A stretch of 64,000 nucleotides of DNA from Lachnospiraceae bacterium (GCA_015057585.1 SVEF01000006.1:97065-161064), one strand, 5' to 3'; shown: positions 26,503 to 36,523, numbered from the stretch's first letter. Notes: a model not told the origin generated them from the sequence alone. Made by a program: numbers and translations.

Positions 26503-27918
26503 ATGAGAAAAACAAAAATTATTTGTACGATAGGACCGGCAAGTGAAACAGAGGAGGTATTAAGAAAGATGTGTGAGGCGGGAATGAATGTAGCCCGCAT
26601 CAACTTTTCGCATGGAACGCATGAGGAGCATTTAAAAAAAATTAATCTGATTAAAAAGGTGAGAGAGGAATTGGGACTTCCGATTGCCATCATGCTGGAT
26701 ACGAAGGGACCGGAGTATCGGATTAAGACATTTAAAGACAAAAAAGTGACCGTGAAAGAAGGGGAAACGTTTACTTTTACGACAGAGGAGATTGTGGGGG
26801 ATGAGACGAGAGTTTCCGTTACCTACAAGAATCTGATTAATGAGTTAAATGTCGGAGATACCATTTTGGTCTGCAACGGACTGGTTTCTTTTGAGGTAAA
26901 GGAACTGAAGGGAAATGATGCGGTATGCGTAGTCACGGCAGGAGGAGAAATGTCTGACCGCAAGAGCATGAACTTCCCGAACCATGTATTAAAGCAGGCG
27001 TTCCTGAGTGAGCAGGACAAAAAAGATTTGTTATTCGGTATCGAGCATGGAGTAGATTTTGTGGCAGCATCCTTTGTTTCCACAAAGCAGGATATGCTTG
27101 ACATGAGAGAATTTTTAGATGCAAACGGCGGCGAGGATATTGACGTCATTGCAAAGATTGAAAACCGTTCCGGTATTGAGCATATCGAAGAGATTTGTGA
27201 GATTGCCAACGGTATTATGGTTGCCAGAGGTGACCTTGGAGTGGAGGTACCTTTCGTAGAGGTTCCGGCCATCCAAAAGCAGCTCATCAACAAATGTCGT
27301 CTGATGGGAACCAGAGTTATCACAGCGACAGAAATGTTGGAATCCATGATTCATAATCCGCGTCCGACCAGAGCCGAAATCTCTGACGTTGCAAATGCGG
27401 TCTATGATGGTACTTCTGCAGTGATGCTTTCCGGTGAGACAGCCGCCGGCAAGTATCCGGTAGCCGCAGTAAGGAATATGGCGGAAATCGCGGAGTACAC
27501 AGAAAAGAACATTAACTACACACACCGTTTCCGCAGTACGGAATTCACGATTCACAACAATTTGGACGCGGTTTCCCATGGTACCTGTGCCATGGCAATC
27601 GACGTCAATGCGAAGTGCATCGTAGCCAGTTCCATCAGCGGCCGTACAGCACGCATGGTCAGCCGGTTCCGTTGCCCGATGCCAATCGTTGGCATGACAA
27701 CTTCGGAGCGTGTCTGGAGGAAATTAAACCTAAGCTGGGGGGTAAAACCTGTGCTCTCAGAGGAGTTTAATTCGGTAGAGGTTATGTTCTATCACGGTCT
27801 GAACCAGGCAAAAAAATGTCTGGGACTTTTGCCGGGAGATAATGTTGTTTTAACCGGTGGTCAGATTAACGGTCAGACCGGAAACACAAATACGATCAAG
27901 ATAGAGACGGTAAAATAG
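26503..27918 (+). CDS. pyk: Pyruvate kinase
   Basis: 471 residues, covering the A, B and C domains without the extra C-terminal PEP-utiliser-like domain found in Bacillus. Converts phosphoenolpyruvate and ADP to pyruvate and ATP. Signature stretches: 'KIICTIGPAS', 'NVARINFSHG', 'IMLDTKGPEYRI' (catalytic Lys/Asp region), 'ARGDLGVEVP' and 'TEMLESMIHNPRPTRAE' (substrate and metal site). The AAAGGAGATG ribosome site is clear. It is a single-gene unit between a terminator and an unrelated ABC gene, though the latter begins only 49 bp on and may be co-transcribed. Confidence 0.97.
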   Translation: MRKTKIICTIGPASETEEVLRKMCEAGMNVARINFSHGTHEEHLKKINLIKKVREELGLPIAIMLDTKGPEYRIKTFKDKKVTVKEGETFTFTTEEIVGDETRVSVTYKNLINELNVGDTILVCNGLVSFEVKELKGNDAVCVVTAGGEMSDRKSMNFPNHVLKQAFLSEQDKKDLLFGIEHGVDFVAASFVSTKQDMLDMREFLDANGGEDIDVIAKIENRSGIEHIEEICEIANGIMVARGDLGVEVPFVEVPAIQKQLINKCRLMGTRVITATEMLESMIHNPRPTRAEISDVANAVYDGTSAVMLSGETAAGKYPVAAVRNMAEIAEYTEKNINYTHRFRSTEFTIHNNLDAVSHGTCAMAIDVNAKCIVASSISGRTARMVSRFRCPMPIVGMTTSERVWRKLNLSWGVKPVLSEEFNSVEVMFYHGLNQAKKCLGLLPGDNVVLTGGQINGQTGNTNTIKIETVK

Positions 27919-27967
27919 CGTAACTCCGTCTCTTTCAAGGCTTGTTTTTAGAAAGTAAGAGGCAGTT

Positions 27968-30340
27968 ATGAGTGAAACAAAAACAGTAGAAAAGGCAGAG
28001 AATAAGGAGGCAGTGGCGAAGTGGCTGGCACTGCCAAAGGGTTCTTATTCCGGTCTTTTGAAATATGAAATCAAAAAAGAAGACATCTTGTATAAGGCAA
28101 ATGCCGACTACGACGAGGAATTCCGCTTTGTGCAGAACTATCTGGTACTTACAAAGGACCGTCTGGTGTTTATTTGCTATCCGTACGGAATGCAGGGAGA
28201 ATACAGCTTTGGTGGTTATGCCGGACACAAGATGGGACGTACCATCGAAGATGCGGAGCCGCTTCTTCGGATGTATCTGCTTTCCGAAGTGGAAAACCTG
28301 GAAATCATCCGTGAAGTAAGCGGAGGCGCCCTGATGGGAAAGATTAGCGGACAGGAGACGTTCCTTTGTCGCTTTTCGAATTCCAAAATGAGTGAAATGG
28401 AACGTCTGTGTAAAAATCTTGAAAAAATCAAGAAGGAAGAAGAATTAAAGGAAGAGGATATTTTAGGGAAGAAAAAGCATGAGTGCTGCCCGAAGTGTGG
28501 CACACTTTATCCGGATCAGGAGAGAAAAATCTGTCCGAAGTGCATGGATAAGAAATCGCTGTTTCTTCGTGTCATGAAGTATTTCTTTAAGTACAAGGTA
28601 AGACTCGCTGTGATGTTCGTCTGCTACGTGCTCATCGGAGCACTGAACCTGGCATGGCCTTATCTTTCCGGTACGTTCCTTTATGACAAGGTGTTAAATA
28701 AGGATCCGCAGCTGGTGGCGTTTGCTGACAGTTTCGGCGGCAAGTTTACGATCATTCTTTTGTTCGCAGTATTGACCATGGTGGTTACGAAATTAATCAT
28801 TCAGGGGCTTGGTATGCTGCATGGTGCGATGACGGCAAGAATTGTACCGGAAGTCGTGGCTGAAATGAAAGAAGAAATTTTTAATTCGATGGGAAAGTTG
28901 TCCATCAGTTTTTATAATTCCAGACAGACCGGAGCGCTGATGACCAGAGTACTTGACGATGCCAGTGAAGTGACCGGATTTTTCGTGGACGGTCTGCCGT
29001 ACATATTTACAAATGCATTTACGATTATCGCGACGTGTGTGATCATGTTCAGTATCCATCCGTGGCTTGCGCTGGCCGCGCTGTTTTTATTGCCTTTTCT
29101 GACGATTCAGAGTTACCGTATGCTTCCGCGTCTTTGGACATTTTACGGAAAAAGACACCGTGCGAGCAGAAGGCTCAACAGCCAGTTAAACGACAGCATT
29201 ACCGGAGCCAGAGTAGTAAAGGCATTTGGTCAGCAGGAGCAGGAGTTAAAACGTCTGGGCAAGGGTAATCGCGGAGTACGTGAGGCGGAACTGGATGTTA
29301 TGAAGTATGACAATAAGTTCAATGCGCTGTATGCCACGGTAGAGAATTTAAGCTCTTTTATTGTATGGGGGCTCGGTTCTGCCATTATTTTAAGCGGATC
29401 GAATTTAGAGTTTGGTATGCTGGTAACGTTTGCCGGTTATGTAACACAGTTACAGGGACCACTTGACTTTTTTTCGTTTGTATTCCGCTGGATGACGGAC
29501 TGCTTAAATTCCTCCCAGCGTATGTTTGAGATTATGGATGCAGTGCCGGAGGTAAAAGAGGCCGTGGATCCGGTAAGACCGGAGCACATCAACGGAAAGA
29601 TTGAGCTTTCCCATGTGACGTTTGGCTATGAACCGCATAAGCCGGTGTTAAAGGATATTACGTTTACGGTAGAGGCGGGGCAGATGCTGGGTATCGTAGG
29701 ACGTTCCGGAGCCGGAAAGTCGACGTTGGTCAACCTGATTTCGAGACTGTATGATCCGGATGAAGGGTTTATTAAGATTGATGATATCGATGTAAAGCAG
29801 ATGGGCTTTAAGGAACTGCGACAAAGCATCGCAATGGTATCCCAGGAAACCTATATTTTTATGGGAACCGTAGCGGAAAATATTGCGTATGCAAGACCGG
29901 ATGCGACAAGAAGAGAAATTATTGATGCAGCAAGACGTGCGGCGGCACACGACTTTATCTGTAAGATGCCACAGGGCTACGATACCATTATCGGTTCCGC
30001 GGGACGGAGTCTGTCCGGCGGTGAGAAGCAGCGTATTTCGATGGCAAGAGCCATCCTTGCGAACCCGAGAATTCTGATTTTGGATGAGGCAACTTCTGCC
30101 GTAGATACAGAAACGGAACTTGCTATTCAGGAATCTCTGGAGCAGTTGGTACAGGGAAGAACGACGCTTTCCATTGCACACCGTTTGTCCACGCTCCGCA
30201 ATGCAGACCGTTTGATTGTGGTGGATGACGGAAAAATTACCGAAGAAGGTACTCATGCAGAATTGATTGAAAAGAAGGGTACTTACTTTAAGTTGATGGA
30301 ACTCCAGACGAAGGCACTTGCAATGCGTGGTCTGGAATAG
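27968..30340 (+). CDS. ABC exporter (fused TMD-NBD) with zinc-ribbon N-terminal extension
   Basis: 790 residues. Residues 1-~165 are a soluble domain of unknown fold. A four-Cys zinc ribbon ('CPKCGTLYPDQERKICPKC') follows at ~174-193, then six membrane helices (~205-500) and an NBD with Walker A 'GRSGAGKST', signature 'LSGGEKQR', Walker B 'ILILDEATSAVD' and H-loop 'AHRLST'. All catalytic motifs are intact. The gene at 30978 encodes a second half of the same architecture, with a DUF1854 gene between, so a heterodimeric exporter is likely. Substrate unknown. Weak ribosome site (AAGTAAGAGG). Confidence 0.85.
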   Translation: MSETKTVEKAENKEAVAKWLALPKGSYSGLLKYEIKKEDILYKANADYDEEFRFVQNYLVLTKDRLVFICYPYGMQGEYSFGGYAGHKMGRTIEDAEPLLRMYLLSEVENLEIIREVSGGALMGKISGQETFLCRFSNSKMSEMERLCKNLEKIKKEEELKEEDILGKKKHECCPKCGTLYPDQERKICPKCMDKKSLFLRVMKYFFKYKVRLAVMFVCYVLIGALNLAWPYLSGTFLYDKVLNKDPQLVAFADSFGGKFTIILLFAVLTMVVTKLIIQGLGMLHGAMTARIVPEVVAEMKEEIFNSMGKLSISFYNSRQTGALMTRVLDDASEVTGFFVDGLPYIFTNAFTIIATCVIMFSIHPWLALAALFLLPFLTIQSYRMLPRLWTFYGKRHRASRRLNSQLNDSITGARVVKAFGQQEQELKRLGKGNRGVREAELDVMKYDNKFNALYATVENLSSFIVWGLGSAIILSGSNLEFGMLVTFAGYVTQLQGPLDFFSFVFRWMTDCLNSSQRMFEIMDAVPEVKEAVDPVRPEHINGKIELSHVTFGYEPHKPVLKDITFTVEAGQMLGIVGRSGAGKSTLVNLISRLYDPDEGFIKIDDIDVKQMGFKELRQSIAMVSQETYIFMGTVAENIAYARPDATRREIIDAARRAAAHDFICKMPQGYDTIIGSAGRSLSGGEKQRISMARAILANPRILILDEATSAVDTETELAIQESLEQLVQGRTTLSIAHRLSTLRNADRLIVVDDGKITEEGTHAELIEKKGTYFKLMELQTKALAMRGLE

Positions 30341-30365
30341 TGTGGTAACACAAGGAGAATTTAGT

Positions 30366-30938
30366 ATGGAAGAATTTGAAAACTCCAATTTATTGGATAT
30401 TGAGGAATTTGACGAAGAGAAGATGAAAGCAGAGTCTGCGGATTTGCTGGAGCTTCGCTTTTTGACAAAAGAGAATGCGGAATTTAAGCGCACGAAGGGT
30501 GGCTTTGTTTCGCTGACCTACGCGGATAAGACATATGACCGTGTGAATGTATACCGTACGTTCCCGGTTTCGGAACCGGACGCGTATATCTCTATCCGTG
30601 AGGCGGATGAGAAGGCACGGGAAATCGGTGTGGTAGAGCATCTGGACAAGTTGGAAAAGGACCAGGCAGAAATGCTGAGAGAGCAGTTAAAGCTCCGTTA
30701 TTTTACCCCGGAGATTACCAAGGTCATTGATATTAAAACAGAGTATGGCTACGGTTATTTTAACGTAGTGACAAACTTTGGTGCCTGCCGCTTTACGATT
30801 CATAATGGTGGCGGAGCGGTAGTTTCTCTTACCGATACCCGTATTATGATTACGGATTTGGATGGCAACCGCTTTGAAATTCCGGATATTACAAAATTGT
30901 CCGCAGGTGAGAGAAAGAAATTAGACTTGTTTATTTAA
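30366..30938 (+). CDS. DUF1854-family protein
   Basis: 190 residues from ATG 30366, which has CAAGGAGAATT in front; an upstream in-frame ATG at 30318 lies inside the preceding gene. No signal or membrane segment. An acidic N-terminus is followed by a beta-rich body with 'YFTPEITKVIDIKTEYGYGYF' and a late 'SLTDTRIMITDLDGNRFEIPD' segment, which I recognise as the DUF1854 pattern. In other bacteria DUF1854 proteins accompany ABC transporters, including a group tied to cyanophycin metabolism. No cyanophycin gene is seen here. It probably binds or regulates the two flanking ABC halves. Confidence 0.75.
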   Translation: MEEFENSNLLDIEEFDEEKMKAESADLLELRFLTKENAEFKRTKGGFVSLTYADKTYDRVNVYRTFPVSEPDAYISIREADEKAREIGVVEHLDKLEKDQAEMLREQLKLRYFTPEITKVIDIKTEYGYGYFNVVTNFGACRFTIHNGGGAVVSLTDTRIMITDLDGNRFEIPDITKLSAGERKKLDLFI

Positions 30939-30977
30939 AAGGCACGGCCCAAAGGGTGGGCGTGTGTGGTGATGATT

Positions 30978-33191
30978 ATGAAATTATTATATGAATTAAA
31001 ACCGGAACAGTACGCCGTACTTGCCCCGGAGACACAGGAGGATGTCTGGTACTGCGTGCCGGTCGACTTAAAGTTCGACCATAAGGTATGGCAGGCAGAG
31101 GAGTCTTTTGTCAAAGGCGAGGAGTATCTGGTGGTAACGGAAACCAGGATTTTAGTACTGTCCGGCACAGAGATTTTGTATGAAAAGGCACTTGCCGAAT
31201 GCAGTGAAATCAAGTGTGAAACAATGGTTGGCTGCGGTATTGTGACAGCGTTGGCAGAAGGGAAAAGAGAATGTATCGTCCGTTTTTCCATGCGTCATAT
31301 CGAGCGGGTTGCCTATGTGGCAAGAGGTGCAGATCTTTTGGCGAAGGGCGACCGGGAAAAGGTGGTCAGTCATGAGTTTGAAAAGTACTGTTTAAAGTGC
31401 GGCAGGGCTCTGCCGGGCACCAGCCGTTGCCCAAAGTGTGACAGTAAAAATGTCATGATTAAAAAGTTTGTGGGACTGTGTGGCGGTTATCAGTGGAAAC
31501 TGCTTGCCATTTCCTGCATGATGATTTTAAACTCGGGAATCAGTATTCTGATGCCGTATGTGCAGAGACAGTTTATCGATACGAAACTGGTGGACAAATC
31601 GGGGACGATTGCCGATGTACTGAAGTTCGTGGGACTTATGCTTTCCATGACTGCTGTGCTGATTACGGTTAACATTTTAAGAAACTGGTGGTGTGTATCG
31701 CTTGGCTCGCTCATGAGTATGGATTTGCGCCGGAAATTGTATCATAAAATCCAGGTGCTTTCCATGAGTTTTATTAACAAGAGAAAGCCGGGAGAACTGA
31801 TGAACCGTGTCTCCGGAGATACCAGACAGATTCGCCGTTTCATGGAAGAAGTATTCGGTGGTATGTTATCGACGCTGTTTACCATGATTGCAACGCTTGT
31901 GATTATGATCAGCATGAATGCAAGAATGACACTGTATTCGACGATGTTAATCGGCGTGGTTGCGGTGCTGACCAGAGTGTTTTGGAAGTTTATCCATAAG
32001 ATTTTCCATATGCAGTGGGTAAAAGATGACAAATTGCGCAGCGGACTGCAGGATGTAATTTCCGGAATGCGTGTGGTAAAGGCATTCGGGCGTGAAGAAT
32101 ACGAGGTAACAAAGTTCAAGGCACTGACAAGGGATTTTTGCCGCGTGCAGAAGAAGAACGAAACCTTCTGGGCACTGTTTTATCCGGTGCTGACCTTTAT
32201 TATGGGAATCGGTTCTTACATAGCTATCTATTTTGGCGGTATTGATGTTTTGGAAGGAAAGATGACGGTCGGAAGTCTGACACAGTTTGTTACCTATACC
32301 GGGTACCTTTACGGACCGCTTGGCTGGATGACACATCTGCCGCGAAGTATTATGCAGATGATTACGAGTTTGAACCGTATTTATGATGTACTGGATGAGG
32401 AACCGGCGATTAAGGACGGGGAAAACTCCAGGGAAATCGAGATTCAGGGCGATATCCGTTTTGAAGATGTGACCTTTGGTTACAATTCCTATGAGCCGGT
32501 ATTGGAACATGTGGATTTGGACGTGAAAAAGGGGGAAATGATTGGTCTTGTGGGGGCCTCCGGCACCGGAAAATCCACTATGATTAACCTGATTATGCGC
32601 CTGTATGATGTGGATCGCGGACGGATTACCGTAGATGGGATGGACATCAAGGAAATCAAGCAGGAAAATTATCATGCACAGTTAGGCGTTGTGCTTCAGG
32701 AGACCTTTTTATTCTCCGGAACGATTCTAAATAACATCCGGTTTGCGAATCCGACCGCGACATTAGAGGAAGTCATCCGTGCGGCAAAGGCCGCCAATGC
32801 ACATGATTTTATCTGTAAGACGCCGGATGGCTATAATACCTACGTTGGGGAACGCGGATTTAATCTGTCCGGTGGGGAACGCCAGAGAATTGCAATTGCC
32901 AGAGCGATTTTAAATAATCCGCGTCTGCTGATTTTAGATGAAGCAACCTCGGCGTTGGATACCGAAAGCGAATATTTAATCCAGCAGGCACTGGACCGTC
33001 TGACGGAAGGTCGTACGACCTTTGCAATTGCACACAGACTGTCGACGCTTCGTAATGCGGACCGTCTGGTTGTGATTGACGGACACAGAATCGCAGAAAT
33101 CGGTACGCACGATGAACTGCTTGAGAAAAAGGGAATGTATTACGGCCTCGTAACGGCACAGTTACAGATGGCAAAAATGGAAACAAAGTAA
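30978..33191 (+). CDS. ABC exporter (fused TMD-NBD) with zinc-ribbon extension, second half
   Basis: About 737 residues from ATG 30978, preferred because GGTGAT lies four bases before it; GTG 30966 and ATG 30972 are in frame and possible. An N-terminal soluble domain (~1-130) is followed by a four-Cys ribbon ('CLKCGRALPGTSRCPKC', ~137-155). Six membrane helices and an NBD follow, with 'GASGTGKST', 'LSGGERQR', 'LLILDEATSALD' and 'AHRLST'. Both NBDs of the pair are canonical, unlike heterodimers with one dead site. It forms an operon with the DUF1854 gene (39-bp gap). Substrate unknown. Confidence 0.83.
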   Translation: MKLLYELKPEQYAVLAPETQEDVWYCVPVDLKFDHKVWQAEESFVKGEEYLVVTETRILVLSGTEILYEKALAECSEIKCETMVGCGIVTALAEGKRECIVRFSMRHIERVAYVARGADLLAKGDREKVVSHEFEKYCLKCGRALPGTSRCPKCDSKNVMIKKFVGLCGGYQWKLLAISCMMILNSGISILMPYVQRQFIDTKLVDKSGTIADVLKFVGLMLSMTAVLITVNILRNWWCVSLGSLMSMDLRRKLYHKIQVLSMSFINKRKPGELMNRVSGDTRQIRRFMEEVFGGMLSTLFTMIATLVIMISMNARMTLYSTMLIGVVAVLTRVFWKFIHKIFHMQWVKDDKLRSGLQDVISGMRVVKAFGREEYEVTKFKALTRDFCRVQKKNETFWALFYPVLTFIMGIGSYIAIYFGGIDVLEGKMTVGSLTQFVTYTGYLYGPLGWMTHLPRSIMQMITSLNRIYDVLDEEPAIKDGENSREIEIQGDIRFEDVTFGYNSYEPVLEHVDLDVKKGEMIGLVGASGTGKSTMINLIMRLYDVDRGRITVDGMDIKEIKQENYHAQLGVVLQETFLFSGTILNNIRFANPTATLEEVIRAAKAANAHDFICKTPDGYNTYVGERGFNLSGGERQRIAIARAILNNPRLLILDEATSALDTESEYLIQQALDRLTEGRTTFAIAHRLSTLRNADRLVVIDGHRIAEIGTHDELLEKKGMYYGLVTAQLQMAKMETK

Positions 33192-33208
33192 AAAGAGTGG
33201 AGTAGGAA

Positions 33209-34315
33209 ATGAAAGAAGTAAGAGAAGAACTGAAAAAAATCGCCGGATGCTTTCTTGGGGAGGAGAGCATTACGGAATTGAAGGCACACGGGAACGGACA
33301 TATCAACGATACCTTTGTGATAGTATGTGAAGAGAATGGACGGGAGACCCGTTGGATTTTACAAAAAATCAACAAGTATGTATTTCCGCACCCGGAGCAG
33401 GTGATGGAGAACGTGCTTGCCGTGACGTCGTTTTTGAAAAATAAAATTGCGGCGCAGGGCGGAGATCCGGACCGGGAAACACTGACGGTGCTGGAGACAA
33501 AGGACGGAAAAGCATATTGTGTGGATGAAAACGGTGATTACTGGCGTTGTTACAATTTCATTTCCGATACTCTTTGTTTTGAGGCAGCGGAAACCACGCA
33601 GGATTTTTATGAGGCAGCGGTGGCATTTGGTAAATTCCAAAGCCTGCTTGCAGATTATCCGGCAGAAACCCTGCATGAAACGATCGCAAATTTCCATAAT
33701 ACAAAAGCTCGTTTTGCCGTGTTTCAGGAGGCAGTGGCAAAAGATACGGCCAAAAGGGCAAAGTCGGTACAAAAAGAAATTCAGTTTATCTTAGACCGGG
33801 AATCGGTGGCAAATTACTTTACGGACCTTTTGGTGCAGGGCGAGATTCCGCTCCGTGTGACACACAATGATACAAAGATTAATAATATTTTGATGGATAA
33901 GGAAACGAGAAAAGGGGTCTGCGTCATTGACCTGGATACGGTTATGCCGGGACTTGCCATGCATGATTTTGGTGATGCGGTCCGCTTTGGGGCAAGCACT
34001 GCCGCAGAAGATGAGTTGGATTTAAGCAAGGTTTCCTGTGATATGGAGTTGTTTGAGGTCTACACAAAGGGATTTATCGAGGGCTGCGAAGGCAGACTGA
34101 CTCCGAAGGAAATCAAACTGCTTCCGATGGGAGCAAAGACCATTACACTGGAACTCGCCATGAGATTCTTAACGGACTATTTAAATGGTGACATGTACTT
34201 TAAGGTGCACAGGGAAGGACACAATTTAGACCGTTGCCGTACACAGCTGAAGCTGGTTTCGGACATGGAAGAGAAGTGGGATAAGATGCAGGAAATTGTG
34301 GCAAAGTATATGTAA
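33209..34315 (+). CDS. Phosphotransferase of the APH fold, N-acetylhexosamine 1-kinase-like
   Basis: 368 residues, cytosolic. The text 'HGNGHINDTF' (nucleotide loop), 'LQKINKYVFPHPEQVMENV', 'RVTHNDTKINNIL' (catalytic Asp and metal Asn) and 'VIDLDTVMPGLAMHDFGD' (metal Asp) matches the group that includes N-acetylhexosamine 1-kinases. Those enzymes make GlcNAc/GalNAc 1-phosphate from ATP; other members phosphorylate other small hydroxyl compounds. There is no lacto-N-biose phosphorylase or sugar importer beside it, so the substrate remains open. It starts 17 bp after the ABC gene. Confidence 0.7.
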   Translation: MKEVREELKKIAGCFLGEESITELKAHGNGHINDTFVIVCEENGRETRWILQKINKYVFPHPEQVMENVLAVTSFLKNKIAAQGGDPDRETLTVLETKDGKAYCVDENGDYWRCYNFISDTLCFEAAETTQDFYEAAVAFGKFQSLLADYPAETLHETIANFHNTKARFAVFQEAVAKDTAKRAKSVQKEIQFILDRESVANYFTDLLVQGEIPLRVTHNDTKINNILMDKETRKGVCVIDLDTVMPGLAMHDFGDAVRFGASTAAEDELDLSKVSCDMELFEVYTKGFIEGCEGRLTPKEIKLLPMGAKTITLELAMRFLTDYLNGDMYFKVHREGHNLDRCRTQLKLVSDMEEKWDKMQEIVAKYM

Positions 34316-34336
34316 AAGGCAGATGAGGCTTAGAAG

Positions 34337-35749
34337 ATGAACGAACATAAAATAAGGTCCGTGGAGACAGGTTCCATTGCCGAGGAGCTGGAAATTCAGG
34401 CAGGGGATGTGCTGCTTTCCATCAACAATCAGGAAATTGAAGATGTGTTTGACTACCGCCTGATGATTCAGGAGGAATATTTAGAGGTACTTATCCGGAA
34501 AGCAGACGGTGAGGAGTGGCTTCTGGAGATTGATAAGGACGAGGAAGAAGATTTGGGTATCGTTTTTGAGAATGAACTCATGAGTGAATACCGCTCCTGC
34601 AGAAATAAGTGCATGTTCTGCTTTATCGACCAGATGCCGCCGGGCATGAGAGAGACTTTGTACTTTAAGGATGATGATTCCCGACTTTCCTTTATGCAGG
34701 GCAATTATATTACCCTGACCAACATGAAGGAAAAGGACATCGACCGTATTATCCGGCTTCATCTTGCACCGATTAATATTTCGGTACAGGCAACTAACCC
34801 GGAACTCCGATGTAGGATGTTGAACAACCGTTTTGCCGGTGAAAAACTGGCGTATCTTGACAAACTGTATGAAGCAGGCATTGAGATGAACGGGCAGATT
34901 GTCTGTTGTAAGGGTGTCAATGACGGAGAAGAGTTAAAGCGAAGCATTGAGGATTTGATGAAATATCTGCCGCATATGAAGAGTGTATCGGTGGTGCCGG
35001 CAGGAATTACAAAATACCGGGAGGGATTGTATCCGCTGGAACTGTTTACGGCAGAAGAGGCGGGCGAAATCATTGATTTGATTGAGAGTTACCAGAAGAA
35101 GTGTTTTGAGGAATATGGACTGCACTTTATCCATGCAAGTGATGAATGGTACATCAGTGCCGGACGGGAGTTCCCGGAAGAGGAACGTTATGACGGATAT
35201 CTCCAATTGGAGAATGGTGTCGGTATGATGCGGCTGCTTATCACGGAATTTGCGGAAGCATTTCAGGGACTTTCGGATAGTGAACGGTATTCCACTTTGC
35301 GGGAGACGGTAAAGCGTACAGTAACGATTGCCACCGGAAGACTGGCATATCCGACGCTTTGTGATTTTGCCAAGCAATTGGAAGCGGCATTTCCGGGGTT
35401 GCATGTTCATGTACTGGCTATCCGCAATGATTTTTTTGGAGAGACGATTACCGTGTCCGGTCTTGTGACGGGACAGGATTTGACTGCACAGTTAAAGGAA
35501 TTTGTACAGCAGGGGAATTTTCTTGGGGAGGCTCTTTTGATTCCGTCCAATATGCTTCGGACCGGAGAAAACGTGTTTTTGGATGATGTGACGACAGAGG
35601 ATGTGGAACAAACACTGGGCGTTCCTGTGGTTCCGACGGCGCAGAACGGCGGAGATTTTATCGAAGCGATCTTGAACCCGGACTATTGTTATGACAAAAG
35701 CAATGGAAACTTTGTCTATATTCAGGCGTTTGACGGGAAAGAGGACTAG
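34337..35749 (+). CDS. PDZ-radical SAM-DUF512 protein
   Basis: 470 residues. An N-terminal PDZ-like domain (~1-75: 'SIAEELEIQAGDVLLSINNQEI') is followed by a radical-SAM-type cluster motif, Cys88-x3-Cys92-x2-Cys95 ('CRNKCMFC'), with 'TLTNMKEKDIDRIIRLHL' and 'NISVQATNPELR' behind it. The DUF512 tail (~275-470) ends in 'DVTTEDVEQTLGVPVVPT'. The family is conserved in Firmicutes and cyanobacteria, has no established reaction and often sits beside the GTPase gene der. Here the neighbour is instead a PHP phosphatase gene starting 5 bp downstream. Confidence 0.82.
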   Translation: MNEHKIRSVETGSIAEELEIQAGDVLLSINNQEIEDVFDYRLMIQEEYLEVLIRKADGEEWLLEIDKDEEEDLGIVFENELMSEYRSCRNKCMFCFIDQMPPGMRETLYFKDDDSRLSFMQGNYITLTNMKEKDIDRIIRLHLAPINISVQATNPELRCRMLNNRFAGEKLAYLDKLYEAGIEMNGQIVCCKGVNDGEELKRSIEDLMKYLPHMKSVSVVPAGITKYREGLYPLELFTAEEAGEIIDLIESYQKKCFEEYGLHFIHASDEWYISAGREFPEEERYDGYLQLENGVGMMRLLITEFAEAFQGLSDSERYSTLRETVKRTVTIATGRLAYPTLCDFAKQLEAAFPGLHVHVLAIRNDFFGETITVSGLVTGQDLTAQLKEFVQQGNFLGEALLIPSNMLRTGENVFLDDVTTEDVEQTLGVPVVPTAQNGGDFIEAILNPDYCYDKSNGNFVYIQAFDGKED

Positions 35750-35753
35750 AGGA

Positions 35754-36515
35754 ATGATTGCAAATTATCATACACACACAAAACGATGTCAGCATGCCAA
35801 GGGAGAAGACCGGGAATATGTGGAAGCTGCCATTGCGGCGGGGTATCGAATTCTTGGGTTTGCGGATCATTGTCCGTGGGTGTTTCCGGATGGTTATGTT
35901 TCGGGAATCCGTATGGCTCCGTCGGAAGTGGACGGGTACTTTTACAGTCTGGAGTCTTTGAAAAAGGAATATGCAGCGGAGATAAAAATCCATATCGGGT
36001 TTGAGGCGGAATACCTGCCGCGACTGATGGAGGCGCAGGAGAAACTGCTTGCAGACTATCCGGTGGAATATCTGATTTTAGGACAACATTATTTGGGAAA
36101 TGAAGCAGATAATGTCTATATGTCCCATAAGACAGAAGACGAGGAGCGTTTAAAGGAATATGTAGACTGTGTCCTTGCCGGAGTTGCAACGGGAAAGTAT
36201 TTGTATGTGGCACATCCGGACTTGATCAATTTTGCCGGACCGGCAGCGGTTTATCAAAAGCACATGAGGCGGTTGTGTGAAGGGTTAAAGCAAGAAGAAA
36301 TGCCGCTCGAAATCAATTTGCTTGGACTTTTAGAGGGCAGACGGTATCCGAACCCTTTGTTTTGGAAAGTGGCAGGTGAGGTCGGAAATTCGGCAATCAT
36401 CGGAGTAGATGCCCACGCGCCGGAGCAATTTTTGAGAAGTGACACGGTGGAAAAAAGCAAGAAATGGGCAATGGAATATGGTCTGGAATTAGTGGACCGG
36501 GACATTCTATTGTAA
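35754..36515 (+). CDS. PHP-domain phosphoesterase, histidinol-phosphatase type
   Basis: 253 residues from ATG 35754; the frame extends further upstream but into the DUF512 gene. PHP metal ligands are visible: 'NYHTHTKRCQHA', 'FADHCPW', a Glu in 'GFEAEY', 'GQHYL', 'VAHPDLINF' and 'GVDAHAPEQF'. Family members hydrolyse histidinol phosphate or related phosphomonoesters. No histidine biosynthesis gene is nearby, so assignment to HisK is by sequence type only. It is followed at once by a terminator. Confidence 0.82.
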   Translation: MIANYHTHTKRCQHAKGEDREYVEAAIAAGYRILGFADHCPWVFPDGYVSGIRMAPSEVDGYFYSLESLKKEYAAEIKIHIGFEAEYLPRLMEAQEKLLADYPVEYLILGQHYLGNEADNVYMSHKTEDEERLKEYVDCVLAGVATGKYLYVAHPDLINFAGPAAVYQKHMRRLCEGLKQEEMPLEINLLGLLEGRRYPNPLFWKVAGEVGNSAIIGVDAHAPEQFLRSDTVEKSKKWAMEYGLELVDRDILL

Positions 36516-36523
36516 GAGAATAT

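Noticed and set aside
27968..33191. Cyanophycin export system
   Set aside because: DUF1854 is tied to cyanophycin in other bacteria, but no cyanophycin synthetase or cyanophycinase is present in the window.
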